Shown here: positions 6,328 through 12,424 of the stretch, piece by piece
How positions within the stretch are numbered: position 1 is the stretch's first letter
Layout of the letters: the number at the start of each line of letters is the position of its first letter
Source of the DNA: Phycisphaerae bacterium
GTDB lineage: Bacteria; Planctomycetota; Phycisphaerae; Phycisphaerales; SM1A02
Assembly (NCBI GenBank): GCA_030432455.1
Contig: JAUIHC010000049.1
Span: forward strand, 1-12,492
DNA length: 12,492 nt
Direction of reading: 5' to 3'
Notes under the pieces: generated by a model
Seen by the model: only the letters and a program-made list of their open reading frames with translations
Database searches by the model: none
Told to the model about the DNA's origin: nothing
Made by a program: the position numbers and the translations under genes

Positions 6328-6363
6328 AACGCCCCGCCCGTTTCCAGGGCGGGGCGTTTTTTT
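6328..6363 (+). terminator. Strong Rho-independent terminator
   Basis: CGCCCCGCCC at 6330-6339 pairs with GGGCGGGGCG at 6347-6356 around a 7-nt loop. The stem extends by two A-T pairs and is followed by seven T residues. It lies 71 nt after the 257-aa gene and closes that transcription unit. Confidence 0.9.
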
Positions 6364-6592
6364 CGATCCGGCCCCGGCCGTCCGCACACGTAGGAAAGGG
6401 GTGGGGCTGCCTTTTCCGCCCCCGCCTCGGAATATCCGAACATTTTAAATGTTCGTTCGTTTTCTCCCGATCCTCGAAAACCCCTAAAAACCTCTGCTTA
6501 CCTTTCTGCGTGTTGCTTGGAAAGCCCTCAACATCAATCCCTTCCGGCGTTTCTCTAATTTCCGCGACCCCTGCTCAACCCCCATCAAATCC
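6364..6592. other. Intergenic region with one palindrome, otherwise unassigned
   Basis: This gap between a terminator and the 242-aa gene must contain a promoter if that gene is expressed on its own. I see no convincing -35/-10 pair. Apart from the palindrome at 6437-6455 it is pyrimidine-rich and lacks an open reading frame I would support. Confidence 0.4.
6437..6455. promoter_or_regulatory. Perfect 19-bp inverted repeat (operator candidate)
   Basis: CGAACATTTTAAATGTTCG has perfect 9-bp arms around a single T. It is an AT-rich site in GC-rich DNA, after a strong terminator and 137 nt before the next gene. Its arms resemble LexA half-sites (GAACA/TGTTC), but the spacing does not fit a standard LexA box. 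Confidence 0.5.
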
Positions 6593-7321
6593 ATGAAGAC
6601 CTGTGCGAAAACTTCATTTTCCTTGAAGCTGATCGGCCGAGGCTCACCCGCGCTGGTGATTCATCCGCGTTCTGTGCGTCCCGCGCTGGCGCCGGCCGGC
6701 CACCTGCTCATTCCACGCGATGCCATGGCTCGAATCGTGCGCGCCTGGCGAGCCAGCGGCTCCCCGGTTTCGGTCCGAGGTCCCAGTCCCGCCAGCACCG
6801 CGGTCCTTTCATTAGCGCGGTGCGGGATTTTGAAGCTTCCGTTTCCCCTTCATGAACCGCGGATTGCCTCACCAGCATGGCTGTCGAGCATGAATCGCCA
6901 CATTGCGGCTGGAGCGCCGGCAGACGTCGCTCACGTTGCAGCCTTGGTCGAGATCGGAGTCGATCCCAATCTCGCAACCCGTTTCGTCTCACGAACGCCA
7001 GCGCCGGCGAGCCGACGCTTTCGGCCTTTGACGTTGGAGCCAACACCCACCTCTGATTCGTCCGATGCCTTTTCGTTTCTCCGGTTGCTGCAACCGGGCC
7101 GTCGATATCGGTTCTCCGAGTTGGTAGAACTGGCCTCAAAAAATCTACTTTTCCAGCCGATCCTTTCGCCTCAGGATCCTCCTGGCAGCGTCGGCCGCCC
7201 GACTCCCAGCGTAGCATCAAGTTTCGGCATGCAGCTCAAGCGAATCGCGCAGAGCTTCCCCGAATTCGAGATTCTTGGCGCAGGTCGGCATCGCCGCTTC
7301 ATTTTGAATCTCCCGACGTAG
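6593..7321 (+). CDS. Unrecognised protein with possible C-terminal winged helix, 242 aa
   Basis: I do not recognise this protein. Residues 1-155 contain many Pro, Ala and Arg with short beta-like stretches (SLKLIGRGSPALVIHP; PVSVRGPS). After a Thr/Pro/Ser-rich linker (about 148-158), residues 160-242 look like a compact winged-helix-type domain: LLQPGRRYRFSELVELASKN, then SFGMQLKRIAQSFPEFEIL, then a two-strand wing AGRHRRFILNL. That reading is by eye. Its composition is lower in GC than the replication operon, and the gene stands alone between a terminator upstream and hairpins downstream, as accessory phage genes often do. The ATG at 6593 is the first in frame after a C-rich leader with no Shine-Dalgarno. 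Confidence 0.65.
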   Translation: MKTCAKTSFSLKLIGRGSPALVIHPRSVRPALAPAGHLLIPRDAMARIVRAWRASGSPVSVRGPSPASTAVLSLARCGILKLPFPLHEPRIASPAWLSSMNRHIAAGAPADVAHVAALVEIGVDPNLATRFVSRTPAPASRRFRPLTLEPTPTSDSSDAFSFLRLLQPGRRYRFSELVELASKNLLFQPILSPQDPPGSVGRPTPSVASSFGMQLKRIAQSFPEFEILGAGRHRRFILNLPT

Positions 7322-7334
7322 TTCGGGCAGTCAT

Positions 7335-7412
7335 TTTCCCCGACGTTGTACCCGGGGAAAGCCCCGCTCGTCCGCCGCCCGGTTTGCGGCCGGTGCGGGC
7401 GGGGCGCTTCTA
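7335..7412 (+). terminator. Two consecutive hairpins, probable terminator of the 242-aa gene
   Basis: TTTCCCCG (7335-7342) pairs with CGGGGAAA (7353-7360). GCCCCGC (7361-7367) then pairs with GCGGGGC (7399-7405) around a structured GC-rich loop, followed by GCTTCTATCTC. The T-run is weak, but the position between this gene and the next palindrome-led unit fits a transcription end. Confidence 0.5.
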
Positions 7413-7430
7413 TCTCTCAAGACCTGTGCG

Positions 7431-7446
7431 ACCCTTGCACAAGGGT
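7431..7446. repeat. Dispersed palindrome, copy 4 (perfect)
   Basis: ACCCTTGCACAAGGGT is a perfect copy with a CA centre, extended to 8-bp arms by flanking G and C. It lies 29 nt before the ATG at 7476. The leader contains ACGAA three times and no Shine-Dalgarno. Confidence 0.85.
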
Positions 7447-7475
7447 CTTCCACGAAACCACGAACACCACGAACG

Positions 7476-8471
7476 ATGCCCCGTAAGAAAAAACAGGATG
7501 CCTCCGTCCTTTCCATGGAGGAAATCGCCGGGATGACCCCGGCCAAGGCCGCCGACGCCGTCGGCGAACGCTACCAGACGAAGCGCCGAGTCTTCGTCGA
7601 GATGGGTAAGCTGGTCGACCACCTCGACCACGCGAATCTCCGAAACGGCCAGACGGTCTATGGGATTCTCAAATCCCGCGGCGTGCCGGAATCCTCGGTC
7701 AACAACTGCCGCCTGGTCGCCACCTTCATCGACACCTTCGTTCGCCCCGGACTCGTCAGCGAGACCCGGATGGACGAGATCATCACCTACCGGATCGCGA
7801 ATCAGTGCTCCCGGATGATCAAGGGCAAGACCGAAGGCTCCATGCCGCCGGAGCAGCTCGCCGAGATCATCAACGCCGGAGACAAGGCCGCCATCTTCGA
7901 TGAGCTGGAATGTATCGGTGAACACGGCATGACCCTCGCCGACAAGGAAAAGGCCGACGCCGAGGCCGAGGCCGAGGCCAAGCGAGTTGCCGAGGCGAAT
8001 GCCGCCGCCGAGAAAGCGGAGCAGGAGGCCGCCGCCAAGGCCGCCGCCGACGCCGCCAGCTCCGGACCCGAGGCCCCGACTCCCGAGGCCGAGCCCGAGC
8101 CGGAATCTCCCGACGAGTCGCCCGAGCCCGAGGAAACCCCGGCGCCGGAGGAAACCGACGAGTCCGACAGCGAGCCGGAGGAAACCGACGCCCCCGAGGA
8201 GGAGGAGGAACCCGCCACCGTGGTCGACGGCCGCGGCGAGCCGGACGCCCCCGAGTCCGACGGCTCCGAGAAGGTCACGCCGATCTCCGGCCGCGGCGGC
8301 GATGCCGCCAAGGTCGAGTCCATCCTCGGCGCGATCGAGAAGACCGAGCTGGAAAGCTACGGCCTCGAGCCGGGCGATCTCGCCAAGGTCCGCGCCAAGC
8401 TCGCCGACTGGATCGACACCATCGACTCCACCATCGCGGCGGGAAAGGATGAGGTCGCCCTCGCTGGCTGA
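7476..8471 (+). CDS. Acidic low-complexity phage protein of unknown function, 331 aa
   Basis: The product has four parts. Residues 1-10 are basic (MPRKKKQ). Residues 11-155 form a folded helical domain that I do not recognise (for example KRRVFVEMGKLVDHLDHANL and GVPESSVNNCRLVATFIDTF). Residues 156-196 are a highly charged Ala/Glu/Lys helix, probably a coiled coil. Residues 197-265 are a disordered run of Glu, Asp, Pro and Ser. A short helical end (about 276-323, VESILGAIEKTELESYGLEP) follows. Overall it resembles an adaptor or scaffold-like protein with a flexible acidic linker, but no function can be named. It begins the replication-side region and is bounded by palindrome copy 4 upstream and a very strong terminator downstream, so it is probably a single-gene transcript. 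Confidence 0.8.
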   Translation: MPRKKKQDASVLSMEEIAGMTPAKAADAVGERYQTKRRVFVEMGKLVDHLDHANLRNGQTVYGILKSRGVPESSVNNCRLVATFIDTFVRPGLVSETRMDEIITYRIANQCSRMIKGKTEGSMPPEQLAEIINAGDKAAIFDELECIGEHGMTLADKEKADAEAEAEAKRVAEANAAAEKAEQEAAAKAAADAASSGPEAPTPEAEPEPESPDESPEPEETPAPEETDESDSEPEETDAPEEEEEPATVVDGRGEPDAPESDGSEKVTPISGRGGDAAKVESILGAIEKTELESYGLEPGDLAKVRAKLADWIDTIDSTIAAGKDEVALAG

Positions 8472-8498
8472 TTCCCCCCCGACCATCCCCCCGATCCC

Positions 8499-8541
8499 GG
8501 CCCGGCCGCGCCCTCCCCAGGGCGCGGCCGGGCCTTTCTGC
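8499..8541 (+). terminator. Very strong hairpin terminator
   Basis: GGCCCGGCCGCGCCCT (8499-8514) and AGGGCGCGGCCGGGCC (8519-8534) form a perfect 16-bp stem with a CCCC loop, followed by TTTCTG. It lies 27 nt after the 331-aa gene and implies that dnaN is transcribed from its own start downstream. Confidence 0.85.
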
Positions 8542-8555
8542 GTTTCAGGGTGAAG

Positions 8556-8639
8556 GCCCGTCCGTCGAGGACGGGCTCCGGCTTGTAAGGGAGCCGCCGC
8601 CCGTCCGGCGCATGCGTCGTGCATCGCGGGGCGGGCGGC
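8556..8639. other. Structured GC-rich region before the clamp gene
   Basis: GCCCGTCC (8556-8563) pairs with GGACGGGC (8569-8576). GGCTCC (8574-8579) could instead pair with GGAGCC (8590-8595). GCCGCCCG (8596-8603) pairs with CGGGCGGC (8632-8639), and its loop holds the palindrome CGCATGCG (8609-8616). The last stem abuts palindrome copy 5. It could be a leader RNA, a REP-like repeat or a protein-binding site. Confidence 0.45.
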
Positions 8640-8655
8640 ACCCTTGCGCAAGGGT
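8640..8655. repeat. Dispersed palindrome, copy 5 (perfect)
   Basis: ACCCTTGCGCAAGGGT is a perfect self-complementary 16-mer with a CG centre, 28 nt before the clamp ATG. The leader that follows is A/C-rich and has no Shine-Dalgarno. Confidence 0.85.
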
Positions 8656-8683
8656 CGAAACGACAACGCAAATCAACATCCCC

Positions 8684-9931
8684 ATGTTCTTCAAGATCAA
8701 CTCCGATTCCCTCCGCCCGGCGGCGAGGCTCTTCAAGCGCCTCAAGATCACCACCGCGAAGCTCCCCATCCTCCAGCATCTGCTGGTCAGCGTCGAGGGC
8801 CGCACCCTCACCATCGTCGGCACCAACCTCGACGTCTGGATCTCCCGGCGCTTCACCCTGCAGGAGACGGGCCTCAACGGCTGCTTCTGCCTCCCGGCCG
8901 AGGAGCTTCTCGGTGCCGCCGCCAAGGCCGACAAGGACTCCATCATCACCGTCAATGTCGTGGCCCCGAACCGCTCCACCATGCTCGACCTGGTGCGCAA
9001 GCGCCTCGCCGCCCGGAATACCTTCAAGGCACTCGATCCCGAGGACTTCCCCACACCGCCCGCGACCGGGCATCGCGCCTACGGGCTGCCCGCCGCCACC
9101 GTCCACGCCATCCGGGCCGTCGCGCCCTTCACTTCCAACGACCAGACCCGCTACGTCATCAATGGCGTCTTTCTCGACCCCGACAAGGGCGGCACCGTCG
9201 TCGGCACCGATGGCCGCCGGCTCGGCTACGTCAAGGCCCGGGCCCCGCATCAGGCCGCCATCCTGCCGAATGTCGCCGTCGACATCCTCGCCGACGCCGC
9301 CTTCGACGACTCGCCCTTCCGCTGGGAAGCCGACGAGGGCGGGAGCTACGCCACGCTCGCCTTCGGCCCCCTGCGCCTCACTTCCAAGCTCATCGAGGGC
9401 AACTACCCGAACTATCACCAAGTCATCCCGCCCGCCGACCAGCGCACCGGCTCCATTTCCCTGCCCGCCAAGCTCATCCCCGGCGTGCTCGACTGGCTGC
9501 GCGACGGCGGCACCCACTCCGCCAAGCTCCGGGTGGACGATCGCCAGGTCACTTTCCTCCGCGACGTCCGCGACAAGGGCGCCTCTCAGCTCTCCATCCC
9601 CGCCGCCATCATCGACTCGCCGCCGGACTACATCATGTTCAACGGCAGCTTCCTCCGCGAAGTGCTTGCCGCCGGGCTGCTCACCCTCGACCTCATCGAC
9701 GAAATGAGCCCCGGCATCGCCACCGACGGCCACCTGCGCTGCGTGATCATGCCGATGCGCATGGATGCCGGCAGCCCGCCCGCCGAGGACGACGAGCCGG
9801 ACGACGAGGAGGCCGAGGAAATCGGCGACGATCCCGAAGACGACGAAGCGCCCGAGCCCGAAGCCCATGACGACGGCGATGCCGTCGACGTCGAAGCCGA
9901 AGTCATCGAGGAGGAACCCGCCACCGCCTGA
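8684..9931 (+). CDS. dnaN: DNA polymerase III beta sliding clamp (DnaN-like) with acidic C-terminal tail, 415 aa
   Basis: This is a ring clamp that tethers DNA polymerase and other enzymes to DNA. Family marks include KLPILQHLLVSVEGRTLTIV at 26-45 (the usual 'vLpILsnvLle..dg.L.l.aTdle'), PAEELLGAAA at 71-80, FTSNDQTRYVINGVFL at 149-164, TVVGTDGRRLGY at 171-182, LIEGNYPNYHQVIP at 236-249 and the C-terminal MPMRM at 356-360. In host clamps MPMR-L ends the protein beside the partner-binding pocket. Here a further 55 residues follow, almost all Asp, Glu, Pro and Ala. Met at 8684 aligns with known clamp starts; the frame is open further upstream through the palindrome but does not look coding. The next gene begins 3 nt after the stop. 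A phage-borne clamp suggests a partly self-sufficient replication system. Confidence 0.92.
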   Translation: MFFKINSDSLRPAARLFKRLKITTAKLPILQHLLVSVEGRTLTIVGTNLDVWISRRFTLQETGLNGCFCLPAEELLGAAAKADKDSIITVNVVAPNRSTMLDLVRKRLAARNTFKALDPEDFPTPPATGHRAYGLPAATVHAIRAVAPFTSNDQTRYVINGVFLDPDKGGTVVGTDGRRLGYVKARAPHQAAILPNVAVDILADAAFDDSPFRWEADEGGSYATLAFGPLRLTSKLIEGNYPNYHQVIPPADQRTGSISLPAKLIPGVLDWLRDGGTHSAKLRVDDRQVTFLRDVRDKGASQLSIPAAIIDSPPDYIMFNGSFLREVLAAGLLTLDLIDEMSPGIATDGHLRCVIMPMRMDAGSPPAEDDEPDDEEAEEIGDDPEDDEAPEPEAHDDGDAVDVEAEVIEEEPATA

Positions 9932-9934
9932 CCG

Positions 9935-10138
9935 ATGGCCTGGGAAGCCAACATCCTCGCCGTCGAGGGCGGGGCGAGTCCGATTCTCTATCCGGATCAC
10001 GATTACGAGGCCCCGGTCCTGACCAGCGGACTTGTCTATCCTTCCGAGGATCACGCCATCAGCCAAGCCGCCCGGATGGAACGTCTCGCCAACCGCTTGG
10101 GACGGCTCCCCGCTCTTCTCCCGACGATCTGCCTCTGA
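9935..10138 (+). CDS. Small hypothetical protein, 67 aa
   Basis: This gene begins 3 nt after the clamp stop and ends with a TGA whose last base is the first base of palindrome copy 6, so it fills the interval precisely. The product begins MAWEANILAVEGGASPILYP and contains a helix near 40-57 (HAISQAARMERLANRLGRL). No family is recognised and there is no membrane segment. The tight placement supports translation coupled to the clamp. The role is unknown. Confidence 0.6.
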   Translation: MAWEANILAVEGGASPILYPDHDYEAPVLTSGLVYPSEDHAISQAARMERLANRLGRLPALLPTICL

Positions 10139-10153
10139 CCCTTGCACAAGGGT
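10138..10153. repeat. Dispersed palindrome, copy 6 (perfect)
   Basis: ACCCTTGCACAAGGGT (CA centre), extended by flanking G and C to 8-bp arms. Its first base is the last base of the preceding stop codon, and it lies exactly 23 nt before the radC-like ATG. The 23-nt leader is C/T-rich and matches that of copy 7 at 18 of 23 positions. Confidence 0.9.
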
Positions 10154-10176
10154 CTTCACTCCAACGCTCCCTTGCC

Positions 10177-10665
10177 ATGCCCAGCCCCAACATCCGCTAC
10201 ACCGCCCGCTTCGTCCCCGTCAGCGTCGTCCGCGAAGACCCGATCCTGCCCACCGCAGCCGATTCCCCGGAGTGCATCTGCAACTTCTGGCGCGAAGTCG
10301 TCGCCAAGCAACCCGACTACGAACCCGAGAAGGAATCCTCCGTCGTCATTCTGCTTTCCGCCCGCATGCTTCCCTTTGCCTGGCACCGGGTCGCGCTCGG
10401 CTCCGTCAGCGAATGCCCGCTTCATCCTCGGGAAGTTCTCCGCCCCGCCATCATCGGCTCCGCATCTTCCTTCGTCGTCTGCCACAACCATCCTTCCGGG
10501 GATCCTTCCCCCAGCCCTGCCGACACCGACATCACGAAGCGGATCCGGGAAGCCTCCGAGGTGATGGGCCTGCCGATGATCGACCATGTGATCTGCACCG
10601 ACGTCACCCGCCACCGCGCTCCTTGGCCTGCCTATTTCTCCTTCAAGGAAAGCGGCATCATCTGA
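10177..10665 (+). CDS. radC: RadC-like JAMM/MPN domain protein, 162 aa
   Basis: The protein carries the RadC catalytic core. HNHPSGDP at 103-110 with Asp116 gives the HxHx10D zinc-binding pattern of JAMM domains. It also has the preceding GSVSECPLHPREVLRPAI block (75-92; canonical 'G.....HPREvfr.Ai') and the following ITKRIREASEVMGLPMIDHVI. The usual ending is also present as YFSFKESGII. The N-terminal helix-hairpin-helix part of chromosomal RadC is missing, as is common in phage and plasmid copies, so about 160 rather than about 225 residues is expected. The biochemical role of RadC is unsettled, and the old DNA-repair label is doubtful. It sits between two copies of the palindrome module, after the clamp gene, which suggests a function tied to phage DNA metabolism. 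Confidence 0.92.
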   Translation: MPSPNIRYTARFVPVSVVREDPILPTAADSPECICNFWREVVAKQPDYEPEKESSVVILLSARMLPFAWHRVALGSVSECPLHPREVLRPAIIGSASSFVVCHNHPSGDPSPSPADTDITKRIREASEVMGLPMIDHVICTDVTRHRAPWPAYFSFKESGII

Positions 10666-10680
10666 CCCTTGCACAAGGGT
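10665..10680. repeat. Dispersed palindrome, copy 7 (perfect)
   Basis: ACCCTTGCACAAGGGT (CA centre), extended by flanking G and C. Its first base is the last base of the radC-like TGA, and the next ATG is exactly 23 nt away. Stop overlap, palindrome and leader are laid out as at copy 6. Confidence 0.9.
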
Positions 10681-10703
10681 CTTCATTCCAACCCTCCCTT
10701 CTT

Positions 10704-11579
10704 ATGGCTCTCCACGACAAATGCGTGTTGATGGACCTCTCCATCACCAGCCTCACCAGCGCCCGCACCGATCGCTCCATCACCGCCGATGTGATCCTCC
10801 GCACCCGCGGCCAGGACGATGCCGGGCGGTGGGTCTCCCAGCTCTGGCCCAAGGCCGCGCTCGACCCCATCCGCTCGCACGACAGCGCCACCCGCAAGAT
10901 CCACCAGCGGCTCACCCTGCCGTGGCTCGACAACTCCAAGCGCATCCTGCCCTCCTCGAAGTTCGAGGAATACATGGCCACCATGCGCCAGCGCCGCCCG
11001 GAGCGCGAAGCCCTCGTCTCGAAGTTCATCGCCGAGTATGACCACTGGATCGCCGAGGCCTCCGCCATGCGCGGCACCGCCTTCTCCCGCTCCGACTACC
11101 CCGATGCCTTCACTGCCGCCGGCGCCTTCACCTTCTCCGTGCAGGCCGAGCCCGTCCCTCACCGCGACGACTTCCGCATCACCCTCGCCGGGGCCGATCT
11201 GGATGAAATCCACTCCGGCCTCGAGGCCCGCCTGGACGCCGCCGCCCGCATCGCCCGCAACGAGCTGCTCGGCCGCGTGTGCCAGCCGCTCGTCAAGATG
11301 GTCGAGCGCCTCTCCGATCCCGACGCCAAATTCCGCGACTCCCTCATCGAGAACGTCCGCGCCATCGCCGCCGAAATCCCCGACTTCAACCTGACCGACG
11401 ATCCCGAAGTCGAAGCCCTGCGCCAGCGCATCCTCCGCGACCTCGGCATGCTCCAGCCCGATGCGCTGCGCGAGTCCAAGTCCGACCGCTCCCGGGCCGC
11501 CCGCAAGGCCGGGGACATCCTCGCCACGATGGCCCCGTGGCTCGAGGACGACGACTCCGACGAGGCCGACGCCGCCTGA
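10704..11579 (+). CDS. DUF3150-like phage protein, 291 aa
   Basis: The layout fits the DUF3150 family of phage and mobile-element proteins. It has an N-terminal strand region, VLMDLSITSLTSARTDRSIT (8-27), then ALDPIRSHDSATRKIHQRLTLPWLDNSKRILPSSKFEEY (52-90). A helical stretch ends at DYPDAFTAAGAFTFSV (131-146), and EPVPHRDDFRIT follows (149-160). The second half (about 165-280) is long helices, probably coiled coil, ending in an acidic tip EDDDSDEADAA. The function of the family is not established; members are reported near AAA-ATPase and VWA-type genes, none of which are seen here. The frame is open much further upstream but that part overlaps radC antisense-free sequence in another frame; Met at 10704 follows the palindrome by the standard 23 nt. 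The family call is from memory of its pattern, so moderate. Confidence 0.75.
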   Translation: MALHDKCVLMDLSITSLTSARTDRSITADVILRTRGQDDAGRWVSQLWPKAALDPIRSHDSATRKIHQRLTLPWLDNSKRILPSSKFEEYMATMRQRRPEREALVSKFIAEYDHWIAEASAMRGTAFSRSDYPDAFTAAGAFTFSVQAEPVPHRDDFRITLAGADLDEIHSGLEARLDAAARIARNELLGRVCQPLVKMVERLSDPDAKFRDSLIENVRAIAAEIPDFNLTDDPEVEALRQRILRDLGMLQPDALRESKSDRSRAARKAGDILATMAPWLEDDDSDEADAA

Positions 11580-11582
11580 TCC

Positions 11583-11849
11583 ATGCAACGACTCACCGCC
11601 ACCACCGAGCACCCCGTCACCGTCTACTACTGCAAGGCGAATCTCCGCACGGGGCTCACCGTCCGCATCCTTCACCGCGGCCGCCAGATCGACACCGCCG
11701 GCATCCGCATGTCCGGCCCCGTCGAGGCCGAGATGATCCACGGGAACTCCTCCGGGAAGCCCAAGCGATCCGGCGCCCGCTGCGTGCTTCAGGTCCGCCG
11801 CGGCACCGTCGAAACCGTCGACCAGCCCGCCACCCTCGCCGCCTCATGA
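11583..11849 (+). CDS. Small hypothetical protein, 88 aa
   Basis: The gene begins 3 nt after the DUF3150-like stop and overlaps the next gene by ATGA, a clear operon arrangement. The product is probably a small beta-rich domain: alternating strands such as PVTVYYCKA, LTVRILHRGRQI and ARCVLQVRRGTVETV. A basic, flexible loop (GNSSGKPKRSGAR) lies at about 54-66. No known family is recognised. It could bind nucleic acid through that loop, but this is inference. Confidence 0.65.
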   Translation: MQRLTATTEHPVTVYYCKANLRTGLTVRILHRGRQIDTAGIRMSGPVEAEMIHGNSSGKPKRSGARCVLQVRRGTVETVDQPATLAAS

Positions 11850-12280
11850 ATCCCGAACAGATCACCGCCGCCTGCCTTCAGCTGCTCCCGATCGCCGCCG
11901 GCCAGCCCATCACTCGCGACTCGTTGCCCTTCATCCGCCGCGACATTTTGAAGGGGCGCCGGGAGTTCACCGAAGAGGAATACCCCGAAAGCCTCCACCG
12001 CCAGCGACTCCACAGCGTCGCCATCCTCGAGAAATGGCTCGCCGAGGATCCCGACCGCGGCCTCCCGAGCGCCGAGCACATCGCCTTCTCCATCCTCCTC
12101 GACATCGCCAGCCGTCCCGATCTTCTCGGCGCTTCCAGTTTCGCTCAACTCGCCGAGCTGTGCGATGCCAACACCCTCGGCGTGCAAGGCCACATCTACC
12201 AGCCGGATCCCTTCACCATCGACCGGATCCACCACGCCCGCCAGCTCGTCGATTCATTTCTCGCCGCGGCGAATCCGTGA
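11846..12280 (+). CDS. Hypothetical phage protein, 144 aa
   Basis: The start overlaps the upstream stop (ATGA at 11846-11849), so translation is probably coupled. The product is a soluble, mainly helical protein. A central segment reads FTEEEYPESLHRQRLHSVAILEKW (41-64), and the remainder alternates short amphipathic helices (EHIAFSILLDIASR; IHHARQLVDSFLAAA). I recognise no family or catalytic motif. It ends the three-gene unit that starts at 10704, and a structured intergenic region follows. Confidence 0.7.
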   Translation: MNPEQITAACLQLLPIAAGQPITRDSLPFIRRDILKGRREFTEEEYPESLHRQRLHSVAILEKWLAEDPDRGLPSAEHIAFSILLDIASRPDLLGASSFAQLAELCDANTLGVQGHIYQPDPFTIDRIHHARQLVDSFLAAANP

Positions 12281-12282
12281 CG

Positions 12283-12387
12283 CCTCACCATGAATCAACG
12301 GTGAGGGCGCGTCCCTAGCTCGACGCCCGCGCACTCCCGACTTCCGGTCGGTGATCCAGACGCCACACAGCGATACGCGCCCTCGCC
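12283..12387. other. Intergenic structured element with two mutually exclusive stems
   Basis: CCTCACC (12283-12289) can pair with GGTGAGG (12300-12306). The same GGTGAGG, extended to 12312, can pair with 12375-12387 as a 13-bp stem with one G-U wobble; its perfect 10-bp core is GAGGGCGCGT/ACGCGCCCTC. Inside the long loop CCGAC/GTCGG (12337-12351) forms a small hairpin. No T-run follows either stem. An attenuator, small RNA or protein-binding DNA site are all possible. Confidence 0.45.
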
Positions 12388-12390
12388 TCC

Positions 12391-12406
12391 ACCCTTGCAC
12401 AAGGGT
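12391..12406. repeat. Dispersed palindrome, copy 8 (perfect)
   Basis: ACCCTTGCACAAGGGT (CA centre), 3 nt after the long stem. The following bases, TCGCTCCGACTCTCC, match the leader of copy 6 at 12 of 15 positions, so the same leader module was present here. ATGs follow 18 nt (12425) and 80 nt (12487) later. Confidence 0.85.
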
Positions 12407-12424
12407 AGTCGCTCCGACTCTCCG

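Noticed and set aside
8357..10159. A 600-codon minus-strand open frame opposite the clamp gene
   Set aside because: The clamp on the plus strand has clear family motifs; this frame is a Gly/Asp/Val-rich antisense shadow.
10683..11741. A 352-codon minus-strand frame opposite the DUF3150-like gene
   Set aside because: It is a Gly/Asp-rich shadow frame, and its start lies in the leader of the real gene.
965..12406. CRISPR array formed by the repeated palindromes
   Set aside because: Spacing is hundreds to thousands of bases with whole genes between copies; no regular spacers and no cas genes are present.
965..12406. Palindromes as terminal repeats of small transposons
   Set aside because: No transposase, no target duplications seen, and the copies keep fixed distances to start codons.
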